Shown: piece after piece, positions 12,712 to 24,900 of the stretch | Layout: the number at the start of each line of letters is the position of its first letter | How positions within the stretch are numbered: position 1 is the stretch's first letter | Source: Lota lota | Lineage: Eukaryota > Chordata > Actinopteri > Gadiformes > Lotidae | Reading direction: 5' to 3' | DNA length: 64,000 nucleotides | Assembly: GCA_026745465.1 (NCBI GenBank) | Contig: JACYXH010000175.1 | Coordinates: 5,526,001-5,590,000, forward strand | Notes under the pieces: generated by a model | Told to the model about the DNA's origin: nothing | The model's database searches: none | The model's input: only the letters and a program-made list of their open reading frames with translations | Program-made: the position numbers and the translations under genes

Positions 12712-12784
<73 letters not shown>

Positions 12785-13947
12785 TATACAAAATACATAA
12801 AAAAATAGAGGGAGGGAAATCAGTACACTTGAGTTAATTGAATAAGTCTTTATTGGATTGGATGGGCTGAGGAGTGGAACTCCTGTGTGTTTGACACTTA
12901 GTGCAGAGCTTTCACAGTTTGCCCACAATAATTATTTTTGGAATGCATTAGCTACTACGAGAGAGGGACGGAGAGTGAGAGGAAACAGTCATCGACAGGA
13001 GACGGAGAATCCCAAAGAATGTGGCACCTCATCTAAACAAAGTGATGACTAAGTCATGTGAGGGGAAGGCTTGTGGTTGGCTGTAGTCTATCAACAAAAC
13101 TGATAAGACATCTGTCTTGTTGAGTTGACCAATGTCCAAGCACTGGGGAACCATTAGCCTATGCACAGCATGATCTTAGTTCAAGTCAATCACCATTGAC
13201 GATGCTGGTAAAACTATTGTGCAATGATCAAACGGACTTGTGTCGAATCCTACAAAGATACAACGTATACATTTATTTAAGCTATTTTAAATGACAGGAA
13301 CGTGTCTTTAGTGGTTACTGAAAGGGTAAGCTGGTAGGCCTACGTATAAAAACGTGGCGAAGAAAAGGAAGACTTTAAATTCCTGGCCAGTGGTATGAAA
13401 CCACATTACTAAAAAGGTACAAAGAGCCAATAAGTAATTTGGGGATCTTTGTGCAGTTGGCAACGTTATGATAATAAAATATGTAGGTCTACATTAACCA
13501 CTGTCTACTTTCCCACCAGGTCTCTTACAGAAACACTGCCAAAACGTGGCTCGGTCTTTTATTTAGGGAAGATTTAATCGATGCTACATTTTAATCAACT
13601 ATCCCTTCTGTAAATGATACACGTTTGAATATTTAAAAAGGTTCTTTCTTCCCTCCAGCCCCACATGACCAAAAGTCACGGGAGCGTTTGGCTCAACAAG
13701 TTGGGACGCAGTAACGTAGACATTGCAAAGACATTGGGAGCATACAGTTAAACGTTGGAAATAATTCTTACCTTTCAAAAAGTAGTCGTAGAAAAAGGAC
13801 GCCAAAGGCCAACGGTATAGCATACAAAATGTGGCCTACTCTTGGATATTCTTCCCCAGGAGGTGGATGCTCTAGATCCGCCCATGTTACATTTTCGGGC
13901 AGCCAAAATCGTTCGCTCCAAATCCATGACAAGATAGAGGAAGTCAT
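8534..13947 (-). CDS. cers5: Ceramide synthase 5
   Basis: An ER multi-pass enzyme that N-acylates sphingoid bases with long-chain acyl-CoA to make (dihydro)ceramide. Ten exons give 370 residues: 13772-13947, 12607-12709, 12305-12435, 12149-12206, 11996-12046, 11061-11153, 10501-10629, 9581-9687, 9068-9224 and 8534-8641. The N-terminus reads [21 protein letters not shown] Hox-like segment ([18 protein letters not shown]) precedes the TLC domain. The Lag1p motif lies in residues 205-247 ([20 protein letters not shown], then [11 protein letters not shown]), with both histidines and the aspartates kept. [10 protein letters not shown] and the tail [14 protein letters not shown], a typical casein-kinase-2-like acidic region, fit CERS5 better than CERS6. 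The tail is shorter than I remember for mammals. The exon 2 donor (ATG|GTACAT) is the least certain junction. Confidence 0.93.
10034..10128. repeat. Imperfect hairpin / MITE-like inverted repeat in cers5 intron
   Basis: The left arm begins CATAGGCCTTA and ends TTGGTTCTAAA. The right arm begins TTTAGAACCAA and ends TAAGGCCTATG. The arms are about 38 bases each with a few mismatches around a short loop. It looks like a miniature inverted-repeat element or its remnant; no clear target-site duplication was found. Confidence 0.75.
11262..11281. repeat. Poly-G tract
   Basis: A run of G broken by one A, in a cers5 intron. Confidence 0.95.
11495..11572. repeat. Two tandem 39-bp units with CCAAT and CRE-like motifs
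   Basis: Two copies of a unit beginning GGGCCAATCAGGGA and ending TAGTTGATGACGTAAA lie head to tail in the cers5 intron between exons 11061-11153 and 11996-12046. Each has a CCAAT box and a TGACGTAA (CRE/ATF-like) site. A regulatory role is conjecture. Confidence 0.75.
12714..12782. repeat. (CA)n microsatellite next to cers5 exon 2 acceptor
   Basis: On the coding (minus) strand this is (TG)n followed by TTTAG, directly preceding exon 2 of cers5. The repeat therefore occupies the place of the polypyrimidine tract. Confidence 0.95.
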
Positions 13948-15880
13948 TGAATATAGATATCAAGACCAACAAACGCGAAACTATGCCTAATAGCCTATGG
14001 TCTCCACCTATAGAGACCCAACATGAAAACTTGCAACTACCAACTTCAGGAACTTGTTTCCACCACCACCTCTCGTCAAAACCATCACTTTGGTCAACAA
14101 GACCGCTAAATGACGACACGACACTTGGCACAGGGCCACGCCCACTTCACCGGTTGCGTCGCGCCCATTTTCGGGTTGAGACCTGTGGAGTATTATACCT
14201 TCTCTTTTCTGCTCTTTTATAAACTACTGCTTGGTTTACGCCGGTCTTGTTCTGTTACCGCCAGCTACTCGCTTAAATGCGGCTGAAAGAAAAAGAAAAA
14301 AAAGCTCAAAGTAGCATAATAGTCAATTGCTTTTGCTTTTATTAATAGGCCCAGACAACTACAACATTGTCACGCATTTACACCACATCAGGGTGTGGTC
14401 CATGCCAAATTTCCGATTTCATTCATAAACGTGTGACAAATATGATTGTACATTTTCATTAGTGTATTGATACCAACCAACAGTAAAATCTGGTCCAAGT
14501 CGCTTTTGTTTAAACATTTACTCAGGCTTTTACCAGCGTGGGCTGGGTTTGGAGAGGCCTACGACAGTGAGGTTTGGGTTTGCTGCACTTCCATAATTGG
14601 TGTCTGCAACTATGCAGTAGGCCTACAGGCTCTGCAGCATTTTTCACTAATGCAAAGACAGAGCTCACGGCGTCTTCGAGGCCTGGATGATGCAAGTCTA
14701 AATCAGTTCTTCTGTATTTTAATTTGTGTGTCAAGGTGATTATGTGGGCGGTTTTATGTGCAGGTATTTGTATGTGGTGTTTTTGTTTGTGTGAGAAGTG
14801 TGTGTGAGAAATACTATACTTGTCACCTGTTGACCATGATCAATATTGTTTATCAAACAAAACTTAATGCACACAAGCTAATACAGAACCATATGTTTTC
14901 AACATGATTACAAAAATACAACCTACATTAGCAGGCCTATTATTTCCTTACTCTGTGAATCTGGTTTATTGTAAGTTTATAAGTGCAAGTGTAGTGCTGA
15001 CACTTAAAAGCATTCTGGATATGTGTGGTGCACATATACTATAAGTATGAGTATTTATAGAACATGTGAGGCCAATGCTGATTAATTTAAAGGGACAATC
15101 AGATGACCTACATGGAAATACGAGAGGGGGTGGGGGGGGGGGGGGGGGGGGTGGGGTGGGGGTGGGGAGGTGCGTCAGTAGGAGGCAAGAGAGAGAAAGA
15201 GAGACATTTGATACTATGGTAGGCCCCATTGTGTGCTGGCCAGAGTTTTACATTCGTTTTACATCAGTACAAAACAGCAGGGGAACAGTGAAATTAAACA
15301 AACAAACGCTCTGTTTCCCAGTGCAGTTGCAGCTTCCGGGATGCCCTACTCGGATTCATGACACGAAATCCAAACCAGGGGGATTGTTTATCGGAGGAAG
15401 TGCACCAGACTCTCATCCTGAGTCACCTTTTAACCATCTATAGGGTAAGGGTAATTTTTACTTTCAGAAGTAAATTATTTTCATGGGAGTCTATAAAAAA
15501 AACACTTGTAGGCCTGGCATAGTGTCATTGTTACTGCTTGTGACCCCCCACCCACCCTTGAAAGATGGACTAGTCCAATTCACATCACAAAAATCTGAGG
15601 AGAGCTGTTCATGTCAGAGACTGCTGCTCACCCCAGAACGTACAGTACCTACCAAGACAGTTGAGGTAATATCTTCTAAGTTTCTGCTCATTCAATTTGT
15701 GATTTATTTACTGGGAATATTTCCAATCAGCTTTCATGGCACTGATTTCGTCAACACTTTCTGTAAGAATTTTTTTTCTTTCCCCCTTCTGATTCAGTAT
15801 TTTATTTGTAGTTGGGATTTATTATTAAATGTACAATGTGTTTCAATACTGTCCACTAAAATATTCCTACCTTGCAGAAA
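13948..15880. other. Divergent intergenic region, cers5 to slmap
   Basis: About 1.9 kb between the cers5 start (minus) and the first recognised slmap exon (plus). The cers5 promoter should lie near 13950-14250. A G-rich tract sits at 15126-15170. Nothing here resembles an FHA domain or other conserved coding sequence; the longest open frame (15483-15899) has no family features except where it overlaps the slmap exon. Confidence 0.6.
15126..15170. repeat. G-rich low-complexity tract
   Basis: Nearly pure G with scattered T, upstream of slmap; potential quadruplex-forming sequence by composition. Confidence 0.9.
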
Positions 15881-18800
15881 ATGGAAGAGAAGGAACTGAC
15901 CGATCCTTTGACTAACGTCTCATTGATCAAAGGTAAATCTTTCTTAAATGCTGTATCTATATAGAAGGACAGATGTGGAGAGTGTGTTTGGATCTGAGGT
16001 TTTAATGTAATCATAGAAGCCCGTAACTAGCTGACCTTGAATTTCAAAAGGAGAAAGTCTAGCCGTGTCATGACTCTCTGAGAGTTGGCTGTGGAAACGG
16101 ATTAAAACCCTCATATTTCATCACATCAGGCTTTATTTCTAGAGTGTAACATATACAATGTCGTCAGTCTGTTCTAGAAGGAAAGTACGACAACCTGTCC
16201 TTAATTTACATTCACTCTGGCTTTGACAATTGGCTGAAATTATTAATTGCTAGAGACTGCGTTTGAAAGCATAAAAGGCTTATATTGCATTCACAACATA
16301 GTGTAAGAGGCTGGATTTGAAAAGCCATATTGGGGAATTGGTTTTGTATGATGAATGATTTGCTATCAATACTGCATATTGGTTGCAAACTACAAAATAC
16401 AGACATGCCTTTCTTGACAGCATAGTGCCCTGGAGACGTAGCGATCTCTGATTAGCTGTTTTAAAGACATTGATTCTATATTTCAAATGTTCAGTAAAGG
16501 GCTGCTAAACCATAACTGCTGCTATATCATTCAGCACTTGGTCTATAAAGAATCAGCTGTGCACTTGAATGGTGTTAAGGTTACGCACAATGACCCAGCT
16601 GTTCTGGAAGGTATTTTTAATCAAGGGCAGCCTTTTTATCATTTGGTCAGGTATAAACTGGACCACATGCACGTGCGCATGTTTGTAGTGTCTTACTAAA
16701 CATAGCATTAGTTTGGAGGAAATCCTTCTGGTATCACATAAAAACACACAGTCTTTGATGCGACGACACGGAGGATTGCAACCACATTTGCAACAACCCA
16801 ACAACAACACAGGCATTCCTTTATCCGCTACACATGGCACAAAGTGAGACACTCTCGCCCACTAGCATTCTCATGCTCATTCAGCCAAAGAGATGCACGC
16901 AGGCTTGTTAGCATGTGCAACTTGTCTCTCTCTCTCTCACTCACTCACTCACTCACTCACTCACTCTCACACACACACACACACTCTTGCACACAGTCAC
17001 TGCTACAGCAGAGATAGCAAAGCCTGAGGGCAGAGAATAGCATCCTCCCCCCCTGGTTCTCAGTGAGGGGACACACAAGGCTAGTCATGTGCTTAAGCCT
17101 GTTGGCTCTACCAGGCTCCATCAGTCTCTCTTCACCCTGTCATTTCAGACATGTTAATCAGCACCATTCACTTCATCTGGTCACATCATTTTGCAAAATT
17201 ATTGATTAGGTGTGCATGTGTAATTGTGTGTGTGTGTGTCTGTGTTTGAGTTTTGTTTACATGTATGTATGTATTAATGTTGGTTTTGTGTATGTGTGAG
17301 ATGTCTGTATGTCTATATCTAAATCTCTATTTGTTTTTCTATCAATCTCGATCAGAAACCCGTGATTGCATTAATATGGCATTTGCTAGTCATGTCAGGG
17401 CCCCCCTAATGTGTCCATTTATGGTGCACACGCTTGACCCATTCTGGCTCTTGCTGTGCTCCTGCCAAAGATTGTGTTTGTGATGAGGTCATCTTTTTTG
17501 GGAGCCCTGGTAGATTAGGGGATCATGGTATTAACCAGGGATTCTAAAGTCCACAAGCATTACAAGCTTGTTTACACATCTAGGAAAAGATAACATATAA
17601 TTGACAACATTGGCTTGTTTGTTTCTTTGGTCCATTGTTAAAACTACTGCTAAATGCTGCACACAAACATTCCATCAATTTAAGATTGATCACTAATTGT
17701 GATATGGCAGTCTGACATAATATCAAGAAAATACAAGGTGTCTATTTCTGGATAGAGCAATTATTTTATGTAATAGGCCGATTTGTGTGTCTTGGGAAAT
17801 TATCCATCAGTTCAGCTCTGGCTAAATTTAATACCTGGTGCTGAAGTTAACAAGGTAAAACACTGTGGTGGTCATGTTTCTATTTTAATAATAACTTTCA
17901 AACCAGCTGTCATTGCTAACAGTTGGCACTGGTATTCACATCAACAAGTGTTAACCTATGAGTTTACTTTGCAGCAAAATGGACCATCCAAACATCTTCT
18001 CTCGTTCTTGCTCTATTAGTGAAAATGGTTGTCCTCCTTGTATTCCTCAGATGAGCTGAAGCTGTCCAATATGGCGTCTTTAGGTGACTCAGAGAAAATA
18101 ATCCAGCATTTGAACGAGCAACTCCAAGAAGCCCAGGAGTCAGCCAATACTGAAAAACTCAAATGTATTCAGTTGAAAGGTATAGAAATACATTGAATTC
18201 TGCAAAATATATTACTACACTCATACAGAACAGATGTATAAGACAATGCAGCAGACTCATTAAGCTAATGCTTTCACAGGTCTCTTGGATGAAGAGAGAA
18301 GAGACAATAAACATCAAGCAGATGAATCAGCAAGTCACATCAAAATTCTGAAAGGTGAGCCTCCACAGTCTGCCCTCGGGCAGCGTGTCTGTGGATAGAA
18401 CCAGAATGTTTTATTTCCTATCTGAAAACCCCTTTGTGATCCTATTGCTGTAATATAAACAACAACGCAACCAAAGCTGTGAAAGTGTTGTGATGACATA
18501 TGTATACTGTGTATTGCAACCCTTTATAGATTTTAATGATCTTAGCTTACTCTGCAAAATTCAATTCTTTTTAGTAAGAATGACAATTGTACTAGTAAGA
18601 ATAACATTATGACCAGTAAAAATTCAACTTTTACCAGTCAAAATGGAATGCTTAAAAGCAAGAATTAAAACTAGATATCTTAAATTCTTACTAGTAAGAA
18701 TAACATTTTGACTAGTCCGAATTAGATTCTTTCTAGCAAGAATTGAAATCTGCAGAGTGAGGCTCAGAATATTAAAAGCTAAAACGGCTTGCCATGCACT

Positions 18801-21800
18801 GTGTGAATAGGCCAACTGCAGCAGCTCCAGAGTGAGGTGTCTGTCTTGAAGGAGCAGAGGGACAACGACTACTCCAGGAGCCATGGCGACCTACAAAGTG
18901 CACGGGATGAGGTGAGGTCCCTCCAGCAGGCCTTGGAGGCAGCTGCCGCCGAGCGGGATCGTGAGATCACCGCTGTCCAAAGCAGCCTGGCGACGGTCAC
19001 CAAGGACCTGGACAAGTGGCGCCAGACGGCCGGCAAGTATGAGCGTGAGATCGACAGATTGCAGGGAGATCTCCAGCAGCAGAGCATGCAGTGGCAGAAA
19101 ACCGCAGAAATACAAGGTAATGCAATTATAACGTATTTACCTTTCTGGTCATTCAAATGAAACTAATTACAATTATTTATGGACATTTATAAGTAGCCAA
19201 CACTAGCCTTTTCTAATCAAAATGTTATAGTCCAATTGCTCCACATTCCACAATTCATGAATACTCTTCAAACATTATTTTCCTCATAGGTTTGCTCCAT
19301 TTTGGAAAGATTTGTTTTTACATCTAAACCTCAATCGATCTACAATCTCCGCAATCAGAGATAAAGGCATTGATTCAACCATCTCTAATGAAGAAGGTCA
19401 CATAAACAAAGTCATCCTAGTATTGGATGGACATCTGTGTTTCCACACAGACGTCAATGATACCCCATGTTACGTCCCCCACAGCGGCTGAACTGCAGTC
19501 CATGCAGAAGGAGCACAACTCCCTTCAGAAGGAGTGTGCTGCGCTGCGCTCCGAGAAGCAGGACCTGGTCAACAAGCACCAGGCAGAGCGGGGCCATCTG
19601 CAGGGCGAAGGCGCTGCTCTCCGGGCCCAGATGGACCAGCTGCTGGACAGTCAGCAGAAGGAGAAGCTAAGTGCACAGAGTGAGTGTGCAGCGCTGCGTG
19701 CCGAGAGAGACGCGCTGCTGGAGAAACAGCAGCAGATGGAGATGGAACTCACATGGTCAGTGTGCTTGGGAAAGTCCATGCTAAACACTGCCTTGCCTGC
19801 CCTGCCCTGTGCTACTCTTCACACACAGACACACACACACACTACAGCCATGCACACATGCACACACACACACCCGCATGCATGCACGCACACACATATG
19901 CATACACACACACATGTCCGCCCCCTGCTTCCCTCTCTCATTCCTTCAGCTTCCACTTCCCTTTTTTTGTTGTTGCTGCAATTATGTAATAACCTCAGCC
20001 TCTGGGCTTGGTGTGTCCTTCATTTAGCTCACAAGGCCAGAACGCTGTGCTCAGTGATAGCCTGAAGTCCCTGGAGAGATCCCAGGAGGACCTGGGGCAG
20101 CGGCTGGGGGACCTGCAGCTACTTCACCAGCAGGACAGCACCAAGCTCCAAACCCAACTTGTGGAGGCCCGGGGCCTCACCAAGGACCTGCAGAAAGAGG
20201 TAGCTTAATCATAACATATCGTTGGGTTTTAGATGATCCATGCGATGCTGTGTTTATGTCGTCTTTGACACTTTGTTACCTTGTCTGATGTGCCTTCACG
20301 CAGAACGAGGATTGTAAAACAGAGCTATCAGATCTAAAGGAGAAGTACGAGAAAACTGAGCAGGAAAAGCAGTCGATAACCGATGAGCTGCAGGAATGCC
20401 ATGCAGAGATGAAGCTTCTGCATGAGAAAGGATCCAAGGTGAGAGAAGTTGAAGTCGCAATGTGTAAGATTGAGCCCCAGTAGGCGGGAGACATTCAGAA
20501 AAAACAACAACCCAATAACAGCATTCTGTCACCTCTTACTGGCTGTGCAACTGTGAGACGCAACTAGCATGGCTCAGCTGTGTGAATGGCATGAGTGGGA
20601 GGGGTTTTGGGAGTGTCGATAGTACGATTCTTATAAACAAACAGAGAGGTACGGGCTGGCCAGCCATTGTTTTTGAATATATCAGTTATAGGATGTTATT
20701 TTAATTATATAATTATTGAAATCACTATTGATCAGCATTTACTACAGATAGGTCCAGGTAATTTTTAGCTGCAAGCTAGTTGAAATGTTACACATTGCGA
20801 CTTTAAACACATACATCTCCTTAAAAATTTAAAATAAACGTGTTTAGCATGTTTTTTATGTTTTATTTTGATTACTACATTTGTTAATTATTTAAGTTGG
20901 AGTTTTTAACCATATGAAACAAAAGAGCTGTTGCTGACATAGGAAGAAACCATTTTTAGCAGTTCTTGAATTAGCTTTGCTTTGTCTGAAACCTTGCATT
21001 GGAATCACATTGGTCCTGAACACTGATGTGATGAAATGTAAATCTTCTGGTTAGATTCACATTCATTGAAAATGTATTCCAGCACACCTGCACAGACTGC
21101 ATTTATTCCCTGTTCCAAAACTGTTCCGTGTTGTAGTCCTGGACACTGATTATCACCCATGTCCTTGTGTATGAAACCAACTAGAAAAACTGAGGTCCAG
21201 CCTAATGGATCATTAAAACACTGTCCATACAACGTTTCACCATATCGCTCTATAGTTGATCACTGTAATATCCCTTCCCTCCTTTAGACCTCTCTAGTGC
21301 TGCCCCTTCAAGCCACACTCATCGGCCTTATCCTGGCTTGGCTGTTGTGGTGCTTCAGCGCATTGTGGTAGAAAGGTACACACTACACCTTTCCTGTCGG
21401 TGCCAACATCCCCTCATCCATCTCCACCTCTGAGTAGAGCATCGCATGACTTTAATCGCTTTCATTTCCCAATTTGAATCGCTTGCTGGGGAGAAAATCC
21501 AGAAACTGCCCTTGCTCTCAGCAATCTAACCTTTCTTATCATACAGTTTTCAACATCTGACATCTGCTTGTCCTGTCTCGGGTGGGATGGCTGCTATCTA
21601 ACAGCTGTTGTGTTTTGGGTTTTGGGTTTTCTTCCCAATGGGCTTAAGCTTGGATGGGCTTCATACTGTGCATTTAGAATGGCTATTTTAACCCGCAACC
21701 TTCATGTTTCCCGCTTTGGGTTACAACAGAGTGGTCCCTCTGGCGGAAGCCCTGGGCTGATTTACTGATGAGCACTATAATGAAGTGGATGACGGTTTGT

Positions 21801-21903
21801 GTTTGTGCATTGCCACCTGTTGCAGAAGCCGTGGATGGTCTTGGGATCGGCAGCCGCCGTGGCTCTGACTGCAGTGACCGTAGCCATGCTCTGCAGGACC
21901 TGA
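15881..21903 (+). CDS. slmap: Sarcolemma-associated protein, short coiled-coil form with alternative tail anchors
   Basis: SLMAP is a tail-anchored coiled-coil protein of ER, sarcolemma and outer nuclear membranes and a STRIPAK adaptor. Coding exons are 15881-15932 (MEEKELTDPLTNVSLIK), 18051-18179, 18280-18354, 18811-19116, 19485-19755, 20028-20199 and 20304-20438. One of two terminal exons follows: 21288-21371 (anchor ending WLLWCFSALW) or 21826-21903 (anchor beginning KPWMVLGSAAAVALTAV). Both join in phase 0. The products are about 407 and 405 residues, nearly all heptad-rich coiled coil with EKTEQEKQSITDELQEC before the anchor. The start matches the mammalian internal-promoter form (MDEQELTEPL). 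No FHA exons were found within 15 kb upstream, where three other genes lie. It may be a shortened paralogue, or the FHA exons may lie outside the window. Confidence 0.9.
16930..16985. repeat. (CTCA)n/(CA)n microsatellite
   Basis: Compound TC, CTCA and CA simple repeat in the first slmap intron. Confidence 0.95.
18560..18755. repeat. Degenerate repeat around (C)TAGTAAGAAT
   Basis: The motif ACTAGTAAGAATAACATT occurs near 18591 and 18693, with weaker relatives near 18571 and 18735, in the slmap intron just before exon 18811-19116. Confidence 0.65.
20452..20803. mobile_element. MITE-like element with 16-bp perfect terminal inverted repeats
   Basis: AAGTCGCAATGTGTAA at 20452-20467 is the exact reverse complement of TTACACATTGCGACTT at 20788-20803. 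The roughly 350-bp interior has no reading frame of note. Size and structure fit a non-autonomous DNA transposon inserted in a slmap intron 13 bases after a splice donor. The target-site duplication is unclear. Confidence 0.7.
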
Positions 21904-24900
21904 GGACCAGAGATAACACTCACCTACACACACACACACACGCACACACACTCTTTTGCTCCGATCTGTATACTCGTCCGCTTCCTCCACACTAAGATCT
22001 AAGCCATCTGCCTAGCCATGATCTGAAGAGCTCTCACTTAACACTGCGTGGTTCTCAATATATCTTAGGAGTAAGTCAAATGAATGTCGGTTATAAGAGA
22101 ACTTTATATTGTTCTTCATTACATTGACAGTGTATTTAGGACATCTGGAGATATATATAAATCTTTCATTCCTTTTTGTTTTGGACCTCCAGTGTTGAAT
22201 GTATGTAATACTGACCACACCTTACTAAATCTCTACTTAGTTTAATATTTAGCTGCCGTTAGCACAACACGCACCAAGCAAATCGAATAACCCATAATCC
22301 AATGCATGAAGACTTTCCCCTAGTGATAATGACTGAATCTCGGTTGTGGTAGATAACACTCCAAAATACATTTGAATAATTAATATCATAAGATGTTAAC
22401 TTAGCCTTTTTGGCACTTTAAATGCTTCCCTCATGTTTCAGGTGTACACGTGATGGTTTGGTTTTAAACAAATTATAAAGTGTGTCTCAATGATCTCATA
22501 TCTGCTGTTTCTCTCAACTTAATGGGTTTACTAAGCCCATTCAGGTGATTCAAAGTGAATATCCGGAGAAGTGATAACTGGCATACTCCAGATCTTATAG
22601 TAGATTTCTCTCATAAGAATGAACAAGAGCTCTAGATGAATGCTGATCGACTTCATTGCTGTTTGCAGATAAGAATGTTTGTCAGATTTATGTTTTTGAT
22701 TGTAAATATTCCATTATCGGTCAGTGACTTTCAGAGACAGCTACAACAAAGGAACAGTATTTATCTTAGATGCCGTTTATGTAGCAATCAGTGACTATGG
22801 TTGTTTCAAACAACTTTTAACCATGCTCGTTGCTGATAACAATGCCCAGTTTAATGGCATGTTTTGAATGGGTAAAGGATATTTATTGGTCTTACACAAT
22901 TCAACTGATAGCAGAGCTCATGGCTGGTATTTTATGTTCTATGGGAGTAATGTATAACTAGACCTGAAAACCAGATATGATTTTCATTGACACAATATTC
23001 ATAACACGATTTGTTTGAATATTGGATTATATCCCAAATTACATACTTTGGAACGATCTATTCTCCAGACACACGTTTGTGTCAAAGTTTAACGTTTTTC
23101 GGAAACTGAATTTATCGTTGTAAATAATTGTGCAGAGTTATTTTGTAAACAGAAGGAAATTGTTAAAAACATATGGAAAAGAATTGTCTAAGTGTACTAC
23201 TAATCTGTCTAAAATATGAGTTCCCCCTATTAAAGATTTAAAAAATCCAAAAAAGCCTTGTTGTAGATGAATGAATAGTCCATAATGATGCTTAGCTTTA
23301 CAAAGGGATTGGTAAAGTCGGTGACTGCGGATTCATGCTTACCGTATACCATAATTGTGTAATCCAACACATTTTGCGTAATTGGAAGACATTAAGCAAT
23401 TGAATGATTCCCTGCTGGAATGCTGAACATGCAGTCGTTTTACCATTATTTGTCATCTAGTTAGATGCTCACTAAGATACAACTTAGGACACATTTACCC
23501 CAAATCCTGCAGAGCCACCTCATTGTTGAGATATCAAGGGTAAACAGACCAGACCAGCACTTTGAGTTGCTGTAGTGACAATAAATTGTAATGCAGACTG
23601 TAGCAGTTGAACACTGCCACACACCACCTAGGTGGCTTTACTGGGCTCCTCTGACACCAGGTCACAGGTAGTGGTTGAAAACCGAAGACGTTTTGCAGGC
23701 AGGGCAGGGGTTAACTCCCAGCATGTCAGAGCTCTCCCTGAGTGTGTGTGGTGATGGCTGTTTTATCCTGTGTGCATTGGTTGCCCAAAGCTCCCCAGGT
23801 GGGCTGCCTCATCCAGCCCCAGAGTCTAATTAGTCTGACTCAGGCCATTTGAGACTATTTTAAACAGCCATCAACCACACATACTTCACACAGACCAATA
23901 ACTAAGCATCACTTATGAACCATGCCTCTCTCAGGCTACAAACAATTCTGATGACCAAAACATAAATTGCATATGTCATTTGGAGGATATGCTCTTCATG
24001 TGATAGCTGATAAGGTCTCTTCCTCTCCCCATGCCCTACATGGGAGGAAATTAAACAAGACAAACCAGTGGTAACTGCAATACTTGCTCTGTCCATTTAT
24101 TCTGCTCCAATTTGTATCTAGGTCAGGTTTGACAGCAGAGTACTGCAAACTTGCTTCCTAGGCTTTGCCGAGTCCCAATAATAAAATCTGATCAGGACTT
24201 ATCCCTAAAAGATAAACATGTAAAAATATATTGAGATTTTGCTTTTGCTTTAATAGAACATGCAGACATAAATGACCAAAAAATGCTAAGGAAGTGTTGC
24301 GTGGGTTTGCATATTATTATACACATTTTATCAAACTACACATTTTACATATTATGCTAAACATTATTTTCCTACATATCACAGAATTGATCATCATCAA
24401 GACTAGAGATTCCAAATCCAGCCCTGAATTGAATTAGGAGTCTATGTTCAAACATCTGAAATGGCCGTTACTGTGAAACAGCGTTGGAGAACACACTGTC
24501 TGTTGCTATCCTGACACCCGGTGGTAGATCAAAGCATTGTGAGGGAGTGTTTGTTGTGACAGGGTTTCAAATAATACATTTTTCATTAGAAATAAAAATG
24601 TTGCTTGCAGATTTGGAGTATATCTTCTCAAAAAGAAAGCTACATTGCTGGATTTGCAGAAGGCAAAGGCCAACTGTAAAATACTTCCTTCCCAATATGC
24701 TGGTAGCCTGTATGGTCCTGCACTGTGTGGATATGTTCTCCTTTTCAACCATGTTGACAAAAGCCAGACCATACACAAGCTCCTCCCTCCTTTCTAGGCC
24801 TCCCATCCTGATAGCTCCCAGATTTGTGTTACTTCCACCCTTTACTGGAATTTGAATGCTTGGGTGGTGGAAAATAAGTTGAGCAACACACAAATACTGC

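Noticed and set aside
15483..15899. Possible 138-residue gene upstream of slmap
   Set aside because: Composition is poor and the only conserved part is the out-of-frame overlap with the slmap exon.
19427..20065. Single 212-residue gene
   Set aside because: It is one slmap exon (19485-19755) extended into intron and a CA-rich stretch.
24484..24855. 123-residue open frame in the slmap-abhd6 interval
   Set aside because: No domain, no splice context, and overlapping open frames on the other strand; it looks like chance.
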